Assembly (NCBI RefSeq): GCF_024323335.1 | Contig: NC_066579.1 | Coordinates: forward strand, 352,291,400 to 352,355,399 | Length of the DNA: 64,000 bases | Reading direction: 5' to 3' | From: Lathyrus oleraceus | Lineage: Eukaryota; Streptophyta; Magnoliopsida; Fabales; Fabaceae | In this document: piece after piece, positions 34,543 to 47,400 of the stretch | Layout of the letters: each line of letters starts with the position of its first letter | Position numbering within the stretch: the first letter of the stretch is position 1 | Position numbers and translations under genes: made by a program | The notes under the pieces: model-generated | Databases searched by the model: none | What the model was told of the DNA's origin: nothing | What the model saw: the letters and a program-made list of their open reading frames with translations, nothing else

Positions 34543-35826
34543 TGATCGGTAAATTAGCAAGTGTACTAATCTTCCAATATAGTAATAAAGGAAATTCCCC
34601 AAATATCGATCTCAAGAATTGATTTCCGATACCGAGTTTATCTTCTAAATTAGTTATACGAAAGACTTGGGGGTTTTGGATTGTTGTTTTGAAAATAGAA
34701 AATGAATTGAAATTAAAAAGTAAATAGAGCAGTTGAATGATTTAAAGATAGTATGAGTGAACATGCTAGGGAAGGTGTATGATTAGATTCTTCAACAATT
34801 GTAACCTAACCTTGCAACAACTTAATTTAACAATAGTGACTACCGGTTCTTAAGGGTGTTTACTCCTAAGTCCTTAATGAGAAAACCTTTAATCATTCAA
34901 ATTAACCCATATGTCCATAGTGAATTACAAATGAAATTAATCATTTTTTTATCAAGAATATTTCGGTTTCCACAGGGTATCCTTAGCCCTAGGTGATATC
35001 TACTATGAAATAACTCTCAATTGAGCATTAACAACAGATATCCAGCCTAAAGATTAACAGTAAATCAAACTCAATTTTTTTGAAAGAAAAAGCATTAAGA
35101 AAAAATTGAAAGTAAATGAAATATCATCAAATTCTTTTCATTACAAGGTTCAAATCAGAATTATTTACCAAATCCAAATCAGGGATACCCCTTAGCATTA
35201 GGAGGTTTAGCTATTCATAATATCAAAGAAAAACAAAAGACAATGTGTAGACATTATAAATTAATAGATGAAAACAGGTCTTCAATCATTTAAGGTTCAT
35301 GAAAACCTTGATCCACCACAAAAATCTGAGTTCTCCAGCCTTCAAAACATGTTCTTGCAGTAAAAAATCATCCAACCCTTGGAAATTTACATTTTTCGAT
35401 GATTGATTTTTGCGGAGATTTGTCCAACCCTTGGACCTTATCATACACGTATGGGTAGAAAAATTGATTTTTGTCATCTTCCTGTTGTTACGCATATAGA
35501 ACAAGGTGGAGCTGAGTGGCCATACGCGTATGAGGTCCCTCGTATGCGTATCGGCATGAAATGATCAAATTTTCTCTTTTTTGTCTTGCACATGTATTTT
35601 TGTATGGATTCTTCTTTGATCAATTTCCTCTTGATTCTTCAGACCTGTAAACACATGAAACACTACCTCAAGCGCGTAAAATAGCTCAGAAACAATAAAA
35701 CTTTTGCAGATCAAGACTTGACTGAAAATTACTAAAAACTGACCTAAATTTCTACCAAACTAAAACTAATTCACATGCTTTTGACATTCAAATGATGATA
35801 AATCGAACACAGATGGTGACTGATCA
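34543..35826 (-). repeat. Athila-like 5' LTR
   Basis: About 1284 bp, TGATC...GATCA in plus reading. It aligns with the split 3' LTR but is visibly more diverged than the two LTRs of the inserted element, so the host element is much older. Confidence 0.85.
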
Positions 35827-35831
35827 ATGAT

Positions 35832-36787
35832 GAATTATACTTATTGGATTTTTCTGGTTTTTATGCAAGTTCCTTTTCTTTTTACTTTTTCGGAAATAAG
35901 TTAAGTGTTGCAACTTGATTAGAATAATGTTATGCATAAAATAGAAGTGCAGAAAAGTTAATGACATAAAGATGTATCATGGTTTCTCTTTCCAAACAAG
36001 AGTACTCCGGTTCCCTCACACCTCGTGAGATATTTCACTATTTTCAGATCTTTGTACAAACCTACCACTAAGACTTCTCTTACAATCTTCTAACAATAAC
36101 AAAGAAGCACACCACTTCCTTGATTTCCAACAACGCCAAAAACTATGGTGGAATTTGAATCAAACCAATTCAAAGAACCTTTTTACAACAATCACCAACA
36201 ACTTGATGATCACAATAATACAAATTTAAGACTTGAAATTGTATCACTTTTGACTTGCCTACATTACAAGATATATGAATTTTTTTTCTCTTCTCTTTCT
36301 ACAAACATATACACTTAAATGCTCAGAAAAGAATATGAATGAAACTTGTTTAAATGATATGAAAGTTTATGCACAATGTTTCATTTGAAAGTGTATGAAC
36401 ATTTAACAACTTTGTTTAACTAATTTAAAAACTACATTTTGAAAGAGTTGAATTTCAAATACGAAATTTGATTTCTATTTAGATGACACAAGAATCCTTT
36501 GATTTATCATGGCAATTTTGATATTTCATTAGAAAAAAATTGCAATGGTTTGGGAAAAGTTTCCATAAAGAGATACCATGAAGTGTCGTATCAATGTTTT
36601 AGAAAAAAAAGCTTCAGGAACAATAGATTTGTCCTTGATTTCAATAGATTGATTCTTTCAAAGTAACATTAAAATTTTTAAATTTTACACTGGATAATCT
36701 ATTGGTCCATTGCATAAATCAATTGGTCCATCAAAAATGGATTTTTTTTTTGAAATGGAGAGTTTAAAACAATCGATTGTGGTTATA
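35832..36787. repeat. probable copia LTR remnant
   Basis: There is no coding sequence. The text resembles SIRE/Maximus LTR parts: CTCTTTCCAAACAAGAGTAC and CTCACACCTCGTGAG near 36000, and AATCGATTGT/CAATTGGTCCAT motifs near 36700-36775 as found in U3. No partner or boundaries could be set. Confidence 0.4.
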
Positions 36788-38290
36788 TGTAAAGGTGAGA
36801 AAAACACAAGAATGGGGATTGAATTGTGTTGGCTTTTAATTTTTTTTTAAAACTCTTAAGTCAGATTCTAAGCACATAGTTATAGAATATGAGTTAGTTA
36901 GATATGCAATGGATATAGAGTGCAAGAAAGAAGAAAAATACATAGAGTTATCCTGGTTCCTCTCACAAATAGAGAGTAGTCTAGTACCATTATACTTATA
37001 AGATATTTTCACTATAATCACACAAGATTACAATTTTCCCGAGCACACAAGCAAGAAACTTCTTTGCTTACACACACAAGTATAAGACTTCCTTGCTCAA
37101 ACACACAAGTCTGAGACTTCCTTGCTCACACACATAAGTATGCGACTTCCTTGCTCAAGCACACAAGTTCAAGACTTCCTTGCTCACACATAAAAGTATG
37201 AGACTTCCTTGATCAAGCAGAAAACATTAAGACTTCCTTGCTCTAACACACAAGCTAGAGACTTCATTTCTCTAGCACACAAGCTAAAGACTTCCTTGCT
37301 CTAGAACATAAGATAAATACTTCCTTTCTCAAGCACACAAGCTCAAGACTTCCTTGCTCAAGCATACAATCTCAAGACTTCCTTACTCAAGCACACAAGC
37401 TCAAGACATCCTTGTTCAAACACTTAGTAAGAGACTTCTAACAATTTACCTAGCAGATAAATGATTGTTGGGTGAGTACACTTGATATACAATTAGAGGT
37501 GTATAAATAATACAACATGGTAAGACTATTTTAAGACTTATGGATTTCTAAGATATACAAGGATAAGAAATCCTAAGTTTAACTTGTGCTGAAACTTTGA
37601 TAGAGTAACTTCTCTTTAGTTGTCAATCGTTGTTCATTAACATGTTCAGCGTGTATGTGTTATTCTCTTCTATTGATGTGTATTGATCTTCAAGTCTTTT
37701 AGTTCCTTAAATACTAAGGAAAAGACCCATTGAAAATGCAACAATAGAGTCCTTTGAGAAGCTTTAAAAGATACGTTGGGAGATGTTGGGATGTTTTATC
37801 AAACTATCAAGTAGGTGATACCTAGTTTGAAAAACCTTTGTTATAAAAGGAATTAGCATTTGTATCCCTACAAACTCTACGAAGAACCTAGAGCTTAGGT
37901 CATCACGTGATAAAGTATGTTTAGAAATGAATAGTGACCTATCAGTGTCACCTTGGTCCTTGTGCTTTGACTAGCTCAGGTTCCGATCATCAGAAACATA
38001 CTTCTCAAAGGTCTGTTTTTCAGAGGCTGATTCCTTCAGACTTTTATGTTTCAATTTTGACCTCTTTGGAAGATGAATTCTTCAGATCCAGTTCTCCAGC
38101 TTCTGATACATCAAAATATAATTTTCATGTTTCTCTTTGGATGTTTAGAGTTAGAATTGATACTTGGATTTAATATGAATTTTAGTCTATGATCCTGAAC
38201 ACTTGACAAACATTAGTATAGTCTATTGTTCTTTAAATACTTTCTTATCATCAAAACCCAAGGGATATGGGACAAACCAATTTTGTTCCA
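36788..38290 (-). repeat. 3' LTR of the older copia element
   Basis: The inner end (minus strand) is TGGAACAAAATTGGTTTGTC, right after the polypurine-like AAAAAGGAGGGGAATAT at 38291-38307. The outer end is TGTAAAGGTGAG at 36788 in plus reading, with the AATGGGGATTGAATTGTGTTG motif. Length about 1.5 kb; includes a 29-bp minisatellite. Confidence 0.75.
37039..37444. repeat. 29-bp minisatellite, about 14 units
   Basis: The consensus is CTCAAGCACACAAG then CTCAAGACTTCCTTG. I count 14 consecutive units with constant 29-bp spacing and point differences, from the GAGCACACAAG unit near 37041 to the degenerate last unit before 37444. It lies in the R/U5 side of the LTR. There are no unique spacers, so it is not a CRISPR array. 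Confidence 0.92.
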
Positions 38291-38909
38291 ATATTCCCCT
38301 CCTTTTTGATGATGACAAACATAAGTATTTAAGAATAATGGTTGATAATTTAATTAACTAGTTAACTGTAGGGTCTGAGGTTTGTAAGCCTCCTTGAGTC
38401 TAATAGTCCATAGGGTTAGGTTTTTAAGCTCCCCCTAAGTCCTATCCAGGTTAATTAAATTTAAAAATTTAAAGCATATATATAAATCTTTAGAATCTAA
38501 GCAAGATAGTAACAGTCAGATTTCAGATGCTTAAATACGTCTATATCTACTCCCCCTTTTGTCATCAATAGAAAAAGGAAATAGAAAAGATACTGAAGAC
38601 AAATATTTTAATATAAGCAAAAAATAGATGATAACAAACATGTTCAAGAAGAGAATAATTGTCAGAAAAGTAATCAAAAGAACCATGGTTGGGATGTAAT
38701 CGAAACAGGATAAAAATAGTTTAAAAGCATATTTTATTTCCCCTTTAGATGAAAGATTTGAGAATTGATTGGAATTGTTGGTAAATAACTCCTGCACTTT
38801 TCAAGATGGTCGGAATAGGTTCTTTCAGCTAGGCTTTAAAGAGAAATGGGTAAGTAAAGTCTAGAGATACATGTTTGAATATAATGATTTTACTTTAACC
38901 AAAGTTATC

Positions 38910-38917
38910 TATAAAAG
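38910..38917 (+). promoter_or_regulatory. TATA-like box before the antisense ORF
   Basis: TATAAAAG lies 69 bp upstream of the ATG at 38979 on the plus strand, antisense to the copia element. Confidence 0.35.
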
Positions 38918-38978
38918 AAGAGTTTCGATAGAAGCAGAATTATATTCTATCCAAACATAACACATTCCTTCAGAAACC

Positions 38979-39233
38979 ATGAGTGGTTCTCTAAAACATT
39001 TTAAAGAGGGCACTCCAAGTGAGGTTAAGAAGGAAGTTACTGAAGATGCTCCAAGAAGGCTTAAGTGTCAAACCAAAAAGGATGAACGTTCAAGAATAAA
39101 GAGAGATTCGTCAGTAAGGGCATTGAAGGTGGGGAAACCATCAGTGGAAAATAAGAAGATAAGGTTTCAGAGAAACCCGAATCCACCTTCTGACTATGGT
39201 TCAAATGCTGATGAATTTGAATTTGATTGGTAA
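38979..39233 (+). CDS. 84-aa basic protein, antisense in copia 3' region, unknown
   Basis: The frame runs from ATG 38979 to TAA 39233 on the strand opposite the copia element, between RNase H and the 3' LTR. The product is strongly hydrophilic. Residues 1-55 are Lys/Arg-rich (for example KKDERSRIKRDSSVRALKVG). A NPNPPSDYGS turn-rich segment follows, then an acidic aromatic end DEFEFDW. I see no known domain. A TATA-like box 69 bp upstream and a leader-like AACATAACACATTCCTTCAG stretch favour a real small gene. In so decayed an element an uninterrupted frame could still be chance. No homologue is claimed. Confidence 0.35.
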   Translation: MSGSLKHFKEGTPSEVKKEVTEDAPRRLKCQTKKDERSRIKRDSSVRALKVGKPSVENKKIRFQRNPNPPSDYGSNADEFEFDW

Positions 39234-40099
39234 AACTTCTTCAATCACCATGATTTATTTCCCAGAGTAATTTGGAGAAGATTAAGCGATGTGGTTCATT
39301 TTGTTTCATTTAAATCAGTCTTTGTACCCCTTTTAAATAATGAACATCCTTTTTCCTTTTTTGATTGCATCTATCACTATTTATCATGTGCATTCAAATA
39401 TTTTTATCAACCAAGAAGAATGAGTTTAAAGTCATTTTCTAACCTTTCCAACCAATATTGAGTTGTGAGTAAAAATAAGTTCAATAAAGAATTTAAATCA
39501 CACAACTGTAAAAGACACTATAAAAGGGAAAACAAAACAAAATTTAATTTTATCCAGGAACATTGATTCCCAAAGATAACACAGTCATTTTTGTTAAGAG
39601 AGGAATATTTATGAAAGAATTCACATTTCTTAGCTTAACTAAATAGGATTTGTTAGATCTATTAATATAACTCAAGGATCAAAAGGCATAAAATTCTTAG
39701 AAGAATTCTGACTTAGGATCTTTTGAACCAGAGGATTATTTCACATAGTAACCTAACCGGTTCAGAGTCAGATTGTTGAGATTCATAAAAATTTGAAAGA
39801 AAAATATACTTAGATAAAAATTATGTTAATGAAAATTGGGAGAGATGCATAATATTCAAAACATGTATATCATTAATCATAAGTTATTATCCAATAGTTG
39901 ATAAACCAAGTGTTAGAAGACATTTCAAATTCTTGACACATAAGTGAATATATGTCAACCATCCAAATACCTATTTATATGCTACCAGAGACAACAAATC
40001 AAATTCTGAGTATTAGAGGCTGAGTGTCTCAATCGATACTATTCATCAGAAGCTTGTTCATAGCTTCTAACCACAATAGCATTTGATCATCATCAAACT

Positions 40100-40828
40100 C
40101 TAATTCTCCACTTTAGAAGCAAACATTAATCCTTAATAAAATGCATGTTCAAATTCTTTTTGATAAACTAAAATCTTTAAATAGTAAGAGGCTTGGTAAA
40201 TATACAGCCCATTGGTGATTTGTATCAATGAAATATATATCTATGACACCCTTCTGAACATAGTCTCCTATAAAATGATGTTTTATCTCTATGTTCTTGG
40301 TTCTAAAATGTTGAATAGGGTTTTTGTCAAACATATAACAATAATATTATCACAAAATATTGGAATACTGCTTCCATTAATATGATATTCTTCAATTTGA
40401 TATTTCATCCAGAGTAGTTGTATGCAACAACTTCTAGCTGAGATGTATTCTACTTCTGTTGTAGACAAAGCAATTATTGCTTGTCTTCTACTAGTCCAGG
40501 ATATTGGGTTTCACCTATGAATTAACAACTTCCACTAGTGGGTTTTCTTTCAATTCTATCCCCAACATAGACAGCATCACAAAATCCAACTAGCTTTGTA
40601 ATCTAGGGATTTCTTATAAAGCAGTCCTAGATTTGTTGTTCCTTTCAGATATCTAAAGATTCTCTTAACAACTGTTAAATGAGTCTCTCTAGGCTCTAAT
40701 TGAAATCTTACAGAAATAAAAATACTAAATAAAATATATGGTCTAAAAGCTATAAAATAAATAAGAGAGCCAAGAATACCTCTATACAACTTCTGGAAAA
40801 TCTTGGTACTACTTTCTTCTTTGCTCAT
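40100..40828 (-). pseudogene. older copia pol: RT end and RNase H
   Basis: From 40828 downward the minus strand reads KLYRGILGSLIYFIAFRP, FQLEPRETHLTVVKRIFRYL and LKGTTNLGLLYKKSLDYK. This is the RT connection region just before RNase H. After stops and shifts, NPIQHFRTKNIEIKHHFIGD and the VQKGVIDIYFIDTNHQWA segment (40334-40149) give the RNase H end. Its upstream half lies beyond the nested element at 50141-50913. Confidence 0.82.
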
Positions 40829-41788
40829 TGAAATTCTGGTATCAGATATAAGATGTCGAAGGTAATGTCACGACACCAATATCTGAACAATACAAACAAG
40901 ATAAAAGATAAAGAACAGTACTGCAAGAGACACAAGCAATTGTTAACCCAGTTCAGTGCAAACTCACCTACGTCTGGGGGCTACCAAGGCAGGAAGGAAA
41001 TCCACTAAACAGAATCAGTTCAAAGACTCTCAGTAAACAACTTCAAGTTACAGTCTTTTCACCTAATCTCTACCCATGTGACTTCTACCTAAGAACTCTT
41101 AGATATGAGATCCTAGTCACTCCCTCTCAATCACAGCAGTGATATAAAACAAGAATTACAATGAAAAGAAGACACTCTTCAAAGACACATACTTGATCTT
41201 GCTTAAAAGCTTCAATCAAGTAAACACACACTCATGCTTCAAAGCTTAGAGTGGACAAATTACAACTCAAAAATCAGTCCAATTCAATCATCTATGGATG
41301 AATGAATGACTTACAATACACACTACCACACAAGACTCAAACCCTTATTCTCTCTCAATATTTCGTTCATTATTTCTTGTGTATTGAAACCAGGTTTTCC
41401 ATGTCCTTTATATAGAAGCATTTGGCCGGGCTTGGACATCATAAAACCCTAAAACTATTTTCTATTCATATCTTCTCATGACAGCTGATTATATCTCATT
41501 GGAAAATAATTCAATCTGGTTGTAATTACTGATTGATGGCGCGTTCAATCATCTCTTCAGTCATACATAGATTAGCATAAAAAACACAATCACATAATAC
41601 GTAACATTCAGACTAAATGTTATGTATGCAGATGTCATGACATCGGGTCTGACATCTCAGTAAAATCCTGCGTATTCACATTTTAAACACCCTGCAGGTA
41701 CATGTGATATTATGTTAAGACAACACTTGTGATAACTTATGAACACTCTAGGTTTTACCAAAATTGCTACCAACACATAGAACCAACT
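40829..41788 (-). repeat. SIRE-like 3' LTR
   Basis: Begins TGAAATTCTGGTATCAGATA in plus reading and ends near AACCAAC. The polypurine tract AAAGGGGGAGTTAG (minus) follows at about 41788-41801. TATA box CTATATAAAG at 41406-41415 (minus). Confidence 0.88.
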
Positions 41789-42434
41789 AACTCCCCCTTT
41801 GGCAAATTTTGGCTAAAACATACATCAGACCATTTGTTCACTAGAGTACAATAAAAAACACATATGCAGTTTAGCAGCAGAAGTAATAAACCACACATTT
41901 ACTAGCTATCATAGCAACTAGTAAACACATATTAAACACATCTATGTGATTCTTCTCCCCCTCAGTCTGTTCACCAAAGACATCTCCTTCAACAACACCT
42001 ATAACACATCCATCACCCCATCTGACATCACCTTCAACATCACCTTCAACATCACCTGTACTACACAAAACATCCTTTTCAACATCATCTGTCATCTGTT
42101 TATAGCATAGCTACTTCATAGCACATATTAACTGCAACTCTCCTTTAGCTACTTAGCTACTTCTCCCCCTTTTTAGTCAAAATAGACCAAAGAGACCAAT
42201 GAGAAAAAATAAATGTCTATCAGTCAAAGAGAATGTCACATAGAATGTTAAAACATATTGTTAGGTGTTACAGAACCACAAACGAACACAACTATATAAG
42301 CTGAGATAAAATCCAGAGACATCAAAGAGAACCCAAAAATTACATCAAGGCATCAAAACAAGACTGCTAAAAAAAACCATCAGAACATCCAAAACAGCAC
42401 ATCATCATAAAAGGGGAGCAATCTTCACCAAAAC
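41789..42434 (-). other. SIRE-like 3' untranslated region
   Basis: No reading frame of note. It holds a short tandem CACCTTCAACAT run at about 42003-42080 and two further purine-rich (minus strand) stretches at 41955-41965 and 42162-42175 that may be old polypurine tracts. Confidence 0.5.
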
Positions 42435-44240
42435 TCAGTTAGAGGAGCTTGCATCTTCACCAGCTTCAGACCCAAAACTGCCACTTGATTCATCTTGAGA
42501 TTCAGACCTCTCACTAGAGGTGTGGACTTCTGTTTCTTTGGCTTGACCAACATTATCTCTATCACCTTGCTCCAAGATATTAATCAGAACCTCCAAAGCT
42601 TCTTTCCTGGCTTTAGCTACCCTTATCCCAGTCTCCAATTCCTTACAGGTCTCTTTTAGTTCAACAATCAGACCACCTTGAGAGGCTGGCTTCTTCATAA
42701 CAGATGTCATGACAATGTCATTGACATGACTGCCTTCAAATAATTTATAATGAACTGACAGAGGAGGTTTTCTTCTACTAGGGATATCACTTATGCTCAG
42801 AATTCCAGGTTACTGGCTCAGGATTATCCCACAAATCATTGAGGGAAAAGCTATGGGCAACTTCAATGTATTTGTAGAAGCATGTTTGACAATTTGTTCA
42901 AACATGAATCTACCATAATCAAAATTAAGCTTAGTTCCAATAGCAAATATGAGCCTTCCAAGAGCATTTGAGATTGTAGAGATGTGATTTGTTGGTACCC
43001 AGTTTGATGACCCTATCTTATGCAAGATAGCATATTTCATAGTTAGTTTTCCAGCAGAGAGATGCTTCTTGCTTGGCCACTCCTTGACCTGTCCAGCAGT
43101 TATTTCCCTACAGACCTCATTGTATGTGGCCTCTAGTTCACAAGCACCTTCTGTTCCTCTTCCTAGGAACTTATTAATCATAGTTGGAGAAAACTTAACA
43201 CACTTCCCTCTAACAAACACCTTACAAAACTCTTTGTTGTTTTTATCAGTAATGTCCTCAGGGATGTTCACCACAAATTCTTTAACTAGACTTTCAAAAC
43301 ACTGAGATAACCCACTAACAGTTTTCATCAATCCAACAGATTTAATCAGGTCCATGACCTCTTTAACCTCCACAACATCCTTTCCCAGTTCTCTTTCCAC
43401 AACCACTCTCCTTTGGATTACAAATTTCCACTTTGCTGCACCATCTTCAAGATGGAAGGAAATGTTATCCAAGTGTACAGCAACAACCTTTGCAGGGGAT
43501 TTTCTAACAGTTAACTTTTTGACAGGAGAGATGTCAGGGACATCGTCTTCAACATCTTCTTTTGAATCAGAACTTTCTCTCACCTTTCTCTTCTTTACCT
43601 CCACTTTACTCCAAGACTTTGAGGGGCCTACATCAATACCTTTCTTAGCAGTTTTGGCTGTCATCATCTCAGCCACAGACCTACCCTTTTTGGTCTTCAT
43701 CCTCTTAGCAACACTTGGATTTAAGTGATGAAGCAAGCTATCATCTTCACCATCTGAGCTCTCATCTTCCAAGTCAATCACCTTCTTAGCAGAGTCATGC
43801 TTCTTAGACTGAGAAGCATCTACAGATTTCTTACAAGGCAAGGTTTTCCCTAAAGAGCATAATCGTTTAGCAACTATATTTTTTTCAGACCTAGATGACT
43901 CATCATCTTTCTCATTGTGAGGTCCAACCTCAGGAGAGGGTTCCCTTCTCGATAAAGGAGTAGAAACTCCCTTTACTGAGTGTCTTTCATTAAGGATCCT
44001 CGTGACAAGATTTCTAATGACACAATCAATATGATGCATGTCATCCTTAGAGCTAGGGTTATCAGAACTGTTACCTTGAGTATGTCCTGCAGTGGAGGAT
44101 GGACCAGGAGCGTCGCCTGGGATGTCTGACAGGGGAATCACTTCCAAAATGTCTTCATTAAGAAAGTCCATAGAGGGTGTTCTAGCTTTGTGCGCAGGTT
44201 TGGTGTTTTTAGAACCAGAAGGTGAAGGATGTTGTGACAT
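42435..44240 (-). CDS. SIRE env-like protein, one in-frame stop
   Basis: The main frame 44240-42810 encodes 476 aa. After a single TAA at 42810-42812 the same frame continues to 42435, so the original product was about 601 aa. Residues 1-230 are Ser/Lys/Asp-rich with basic patches. Residues about 255-476 form a folded region (FVRGKCVKFSPTMINKFLG, WPSKKHLSAGKLTMKYAILH, ISTISNALGRLIFAIGTKL) resembling the plant-transposon domain found in env-like frames of SIRE-type elements. The part after the stop is predicted coiled coil (LKETCKELETGIRVAKARKE) with a Ser/Glu-rich end. I see no clear signal peptide or membrane anchor. It lies downstream of pol, the usual env-like position. Function is unknown; it is the best-preserved frame of this element. 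Confidence 0.75.
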
Positions 44241-44447
44241 CTTGTTAAGCTTGTGGAAGGATTTCTGTTGCCCTAGCAGAGATGGTTGATGAAGTTTGAA
44301 GAAGGTGGAAATGTTTGAGCTGAGGTTGTGTGTGAAAATGCTATAGACGGAAGTTCCAATACTAGGTAATGATTTACCATAAATGGGGCACTTTCTTTTA
44401 AGTGGGAAGACAATATTTTTATTACCTTTTCCACTCCAAATTAATTG

Positions 44448-47400
44448 CTATAAATTCTCATAGATACAAATCCCTAATTTCCCTCTTAGACATTCAAATT
44501 GATTAGCATCCAAAGCCTTTATAAATATATCAGCTAATTGCATTTCAGTAGTAACATGCTCCAAGGCTATGATTTTCTCTTCCACTAGTTATCTAATAAA
44601 GTGATGACGAATATCAATGTGTTTTGTCCTGCTGTGCTGAATAGGATTCTTAGAAATATTTATAGCACTCAGGTTGTCACAGTACAATGTCATGACATCT
44701 TGCGTGACATTGTATTTAGTCAGCATCTATTTCATCCAAACCAGTTGAGAACAACTACTTCCAGCTGCTATGTATTCAGCTTCAACAGTGGACAGAGACA
44801 CACAATTTTGTTTCTGACTAAACCATGATATTAAGTTGTTCCCCAAGAAGAAATATCCTCCTGATGTGCTTTTCCTATCATCAACACTTCCAGCCCAGTC
44901 AGCATCACAATATCCAGTTAGCATAGATCCAGATCCATGAGTATACAACATCTCATAGTCACCGGTGCCATCGACATATTTCAGTATCCTTTTCACTTGG
45001 TTTATGTGACTGACTTTTGGTTTAGCTTGATATCTAGCACAAACACCTACAACAAAAGCAATGTCGGGTCTGCTTGCTGTGAGATATAGCAGACTTCCTA
45101 TCATGCTTCTGTAGAGACTTTGATCTACACTAACACCATTTTCATCTTTGGAGACTTTCAGATGTGTAGGAGCAGGTGTCCTTTTATGACTTGCATTCTC
45201 CATGCCAAACTTCTTAACAATGTGTTTTGCATATTTGCTTTGAGATAGAAAGATAGAATCTTCCATCTGCTTGACTTGTAGCCCAAAAAAACAGGTCAGC
45301 TCTCCAACAAGGCTCATTTCAAATTCAGACTGCATTTGTTTAACAAAATGTTCGACCATCTGATTTGATATCCCACCAAACACAATATCATCCACATATA
45401 TTTAAGCCACCATGAGTTTTCCTCCTTCATTCTTAACAAATAGGGTCTTGTCAATGCCTCCCTTCCTGTATCCATTGTTAGTGAGGAACACTGTGAGTCT
45501 ATCATACCAAGCCCTAGGAGCTTGTTTCAAACCATAGAGGGCTTTCCTCAACTTGTACACATGCTCTGGAAGATTTAGATCTGTAAATCCTTTAGGTTGT
45601 TCAACATATACTTCCTCATTTAAGTAGCCATTCAAGAAGGCACTTTTTACATCCATTTGGAACAATTTAAACTTCAGAATACATGCCACTCCAAGCAATA
45701 GTCTAATGGACTCAAGGCGAGCTACAGGGGAAAATGTTTCATCAAAGTCAACTCCTTCAACTTGAGTGTACCCTTGTGCTACTAATCTTGCTTTATTTTT
45801 AGTAACCACCCCTTGTTCATTAGATTTATTCTTGTACACACACTTTGTTCCAATTATATTTATTCCTTCAGGTCTTGGAACCAGTTCTCATACTTCATTT
45901 CTCTTGAATTGGCCTAACTCTTCCTGCATAGCATTGATCCAGAACTCATCAGTCAAGGCTTCCTTGACATTCCTAGGCTCAATCTTGGACACAAAACAAC
46001 CATGTGAGATCACTTCCCTTGATCTAGTTGTGACCCCTTTATTTGGGTCTCCTATAATGAGATCTTTAGGATGATCCTTCTGAATTCTGATAGAGGGTCC
46101 CTTATTAATTTTGTCAGCTTCAGGTTCAGCTTGAGTGAGTTCACTCTCATTACTTTTGTCTGGGAAATCAGCTGGGGAATCATTAGGGATGTCTCAACAT
46201 CGTCTGTGACATCAGTCTGCTGATCATCAACCACAACATTGATAGATTCCATCATTACTTTTGTTTTGGAATTAAAGACTCTAAATGCTCTGCTGTTTGT
46301 AGAGTAGCCCAGAAATATTCCTTCATCACTCTTAGGATCCATCTTCCTTCTTTGTTCATGATCAGTCAATATATAACATTTACTACCAAACACATGGAAG
46401 TATTTGACTGTAGGTCTTCTCCCTTTCCAGACTTCATATAAAGTAGTAGGAGTCCCTTTCTTCAAGGTTACTCTGTTGTGAACATAGCAGGCTGTATTCA
46501 TAGCTTCAGCCCAGAAGTGGTAGAGAAATTTCTTAGCATGAATCGTAGCTCTGGCTGATTCTTGGAGAATTCTATTTTTCCTTTCTACCACACCATTTTG
46601 ATGAGGAGTAATGGGAGATGAGAACTCATGACTAGTTCCTTCTGATGCACAGAATCCATGAAATTTTCTGTTCTCAAATTACATCCCATGATCACTTCTG
46701 ATTTTGATAACCTGACTTTCTTTTTCTCTTTGAAATCTTAGACAAAGATCTTTGAAGACTTCAAATACATCAGATTTTTCTCTTATAAAATTGACCCAGG
46801 TGTATTTGGAGAAGTCATCCACCACTACATAAGCATACTTCTTCCCACCAAGACTTTCCACCTGCATGGGTCCCATCAAGTCCATATGGGGAAGTTCCAG
46901 CACTCTGGAAGTGGTGTCATGTCTGAGCTTCTGATGTGACATCTTTGTCTTTTTTCCAATCTGACACTACCCACAAACTCTTCCTTCATCAATCTTCAAG
47001 TTTGGAATTCCTCTAACAACTTCAACAAATATAATCCTCTTCATTCTTTAAGATGCAGATGGCCTAATCTTTGATGTCATATCTTCACTTCTTCTTCTTT
47101 TGCTAGAGTACACATTGATGAATAACCAGTTTCTTGAGAACTCCACATATAGCAGTTGTCCTTAGACCTGACTCCTTTCATGATCACTTCATTTTCTTTA
47201 TTAGTAATCAAACATTCAGTTTTTGTGAAGTTTACAGTTAGACCTTGGTCATATAGTTGACTGATGCTTATTAGATTTGCAATCAGTCCCTTAACAAGTA
47301 GGACATTGTCAAGGTTAGGGACTCCAGGGCAGTTAAGCTTACCAATCCCCTTGATTTCACCCTTTGCTCCATCACCAAAGGTTACATAGCTGGTGGCATG

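Larger units (their letters stand above)
21792..35826 (-). mobile_element. Athila-like Ty3/gypsy element, gag-protease only, with nested insertion
   Basis: The LTRs run 34543-35826 (5' LTR) and 21792-22761 plus 30419-30859 (3' LTR, split by an inserted element and one copy of its target duplication). Both begin TGATC.GTAAATTAGC and end TGATCA in plus-strand reading. Flanks GTGAT (21787-21791) and ATGAT (35827-35831) match at four of five bases as target duplication. A tRNA-Asp-type PBS lies beside the 5' LTR, and an AAGTTTTGGGTTG polypurine-like tract lies beside the 3' LTR at about 30860. The internal region, only about 3.7 kb, carries decayed gag and protease and no RT, RNase H or integrase. 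It is probably non-autonomous or internally deleted. Confidence 0.85.

Noticed and set aside
37039..37444. CRISPR-like regular repeat
   Set aside because: Units are contiguous with no unique spacers, and the sequence is a plant LTR.
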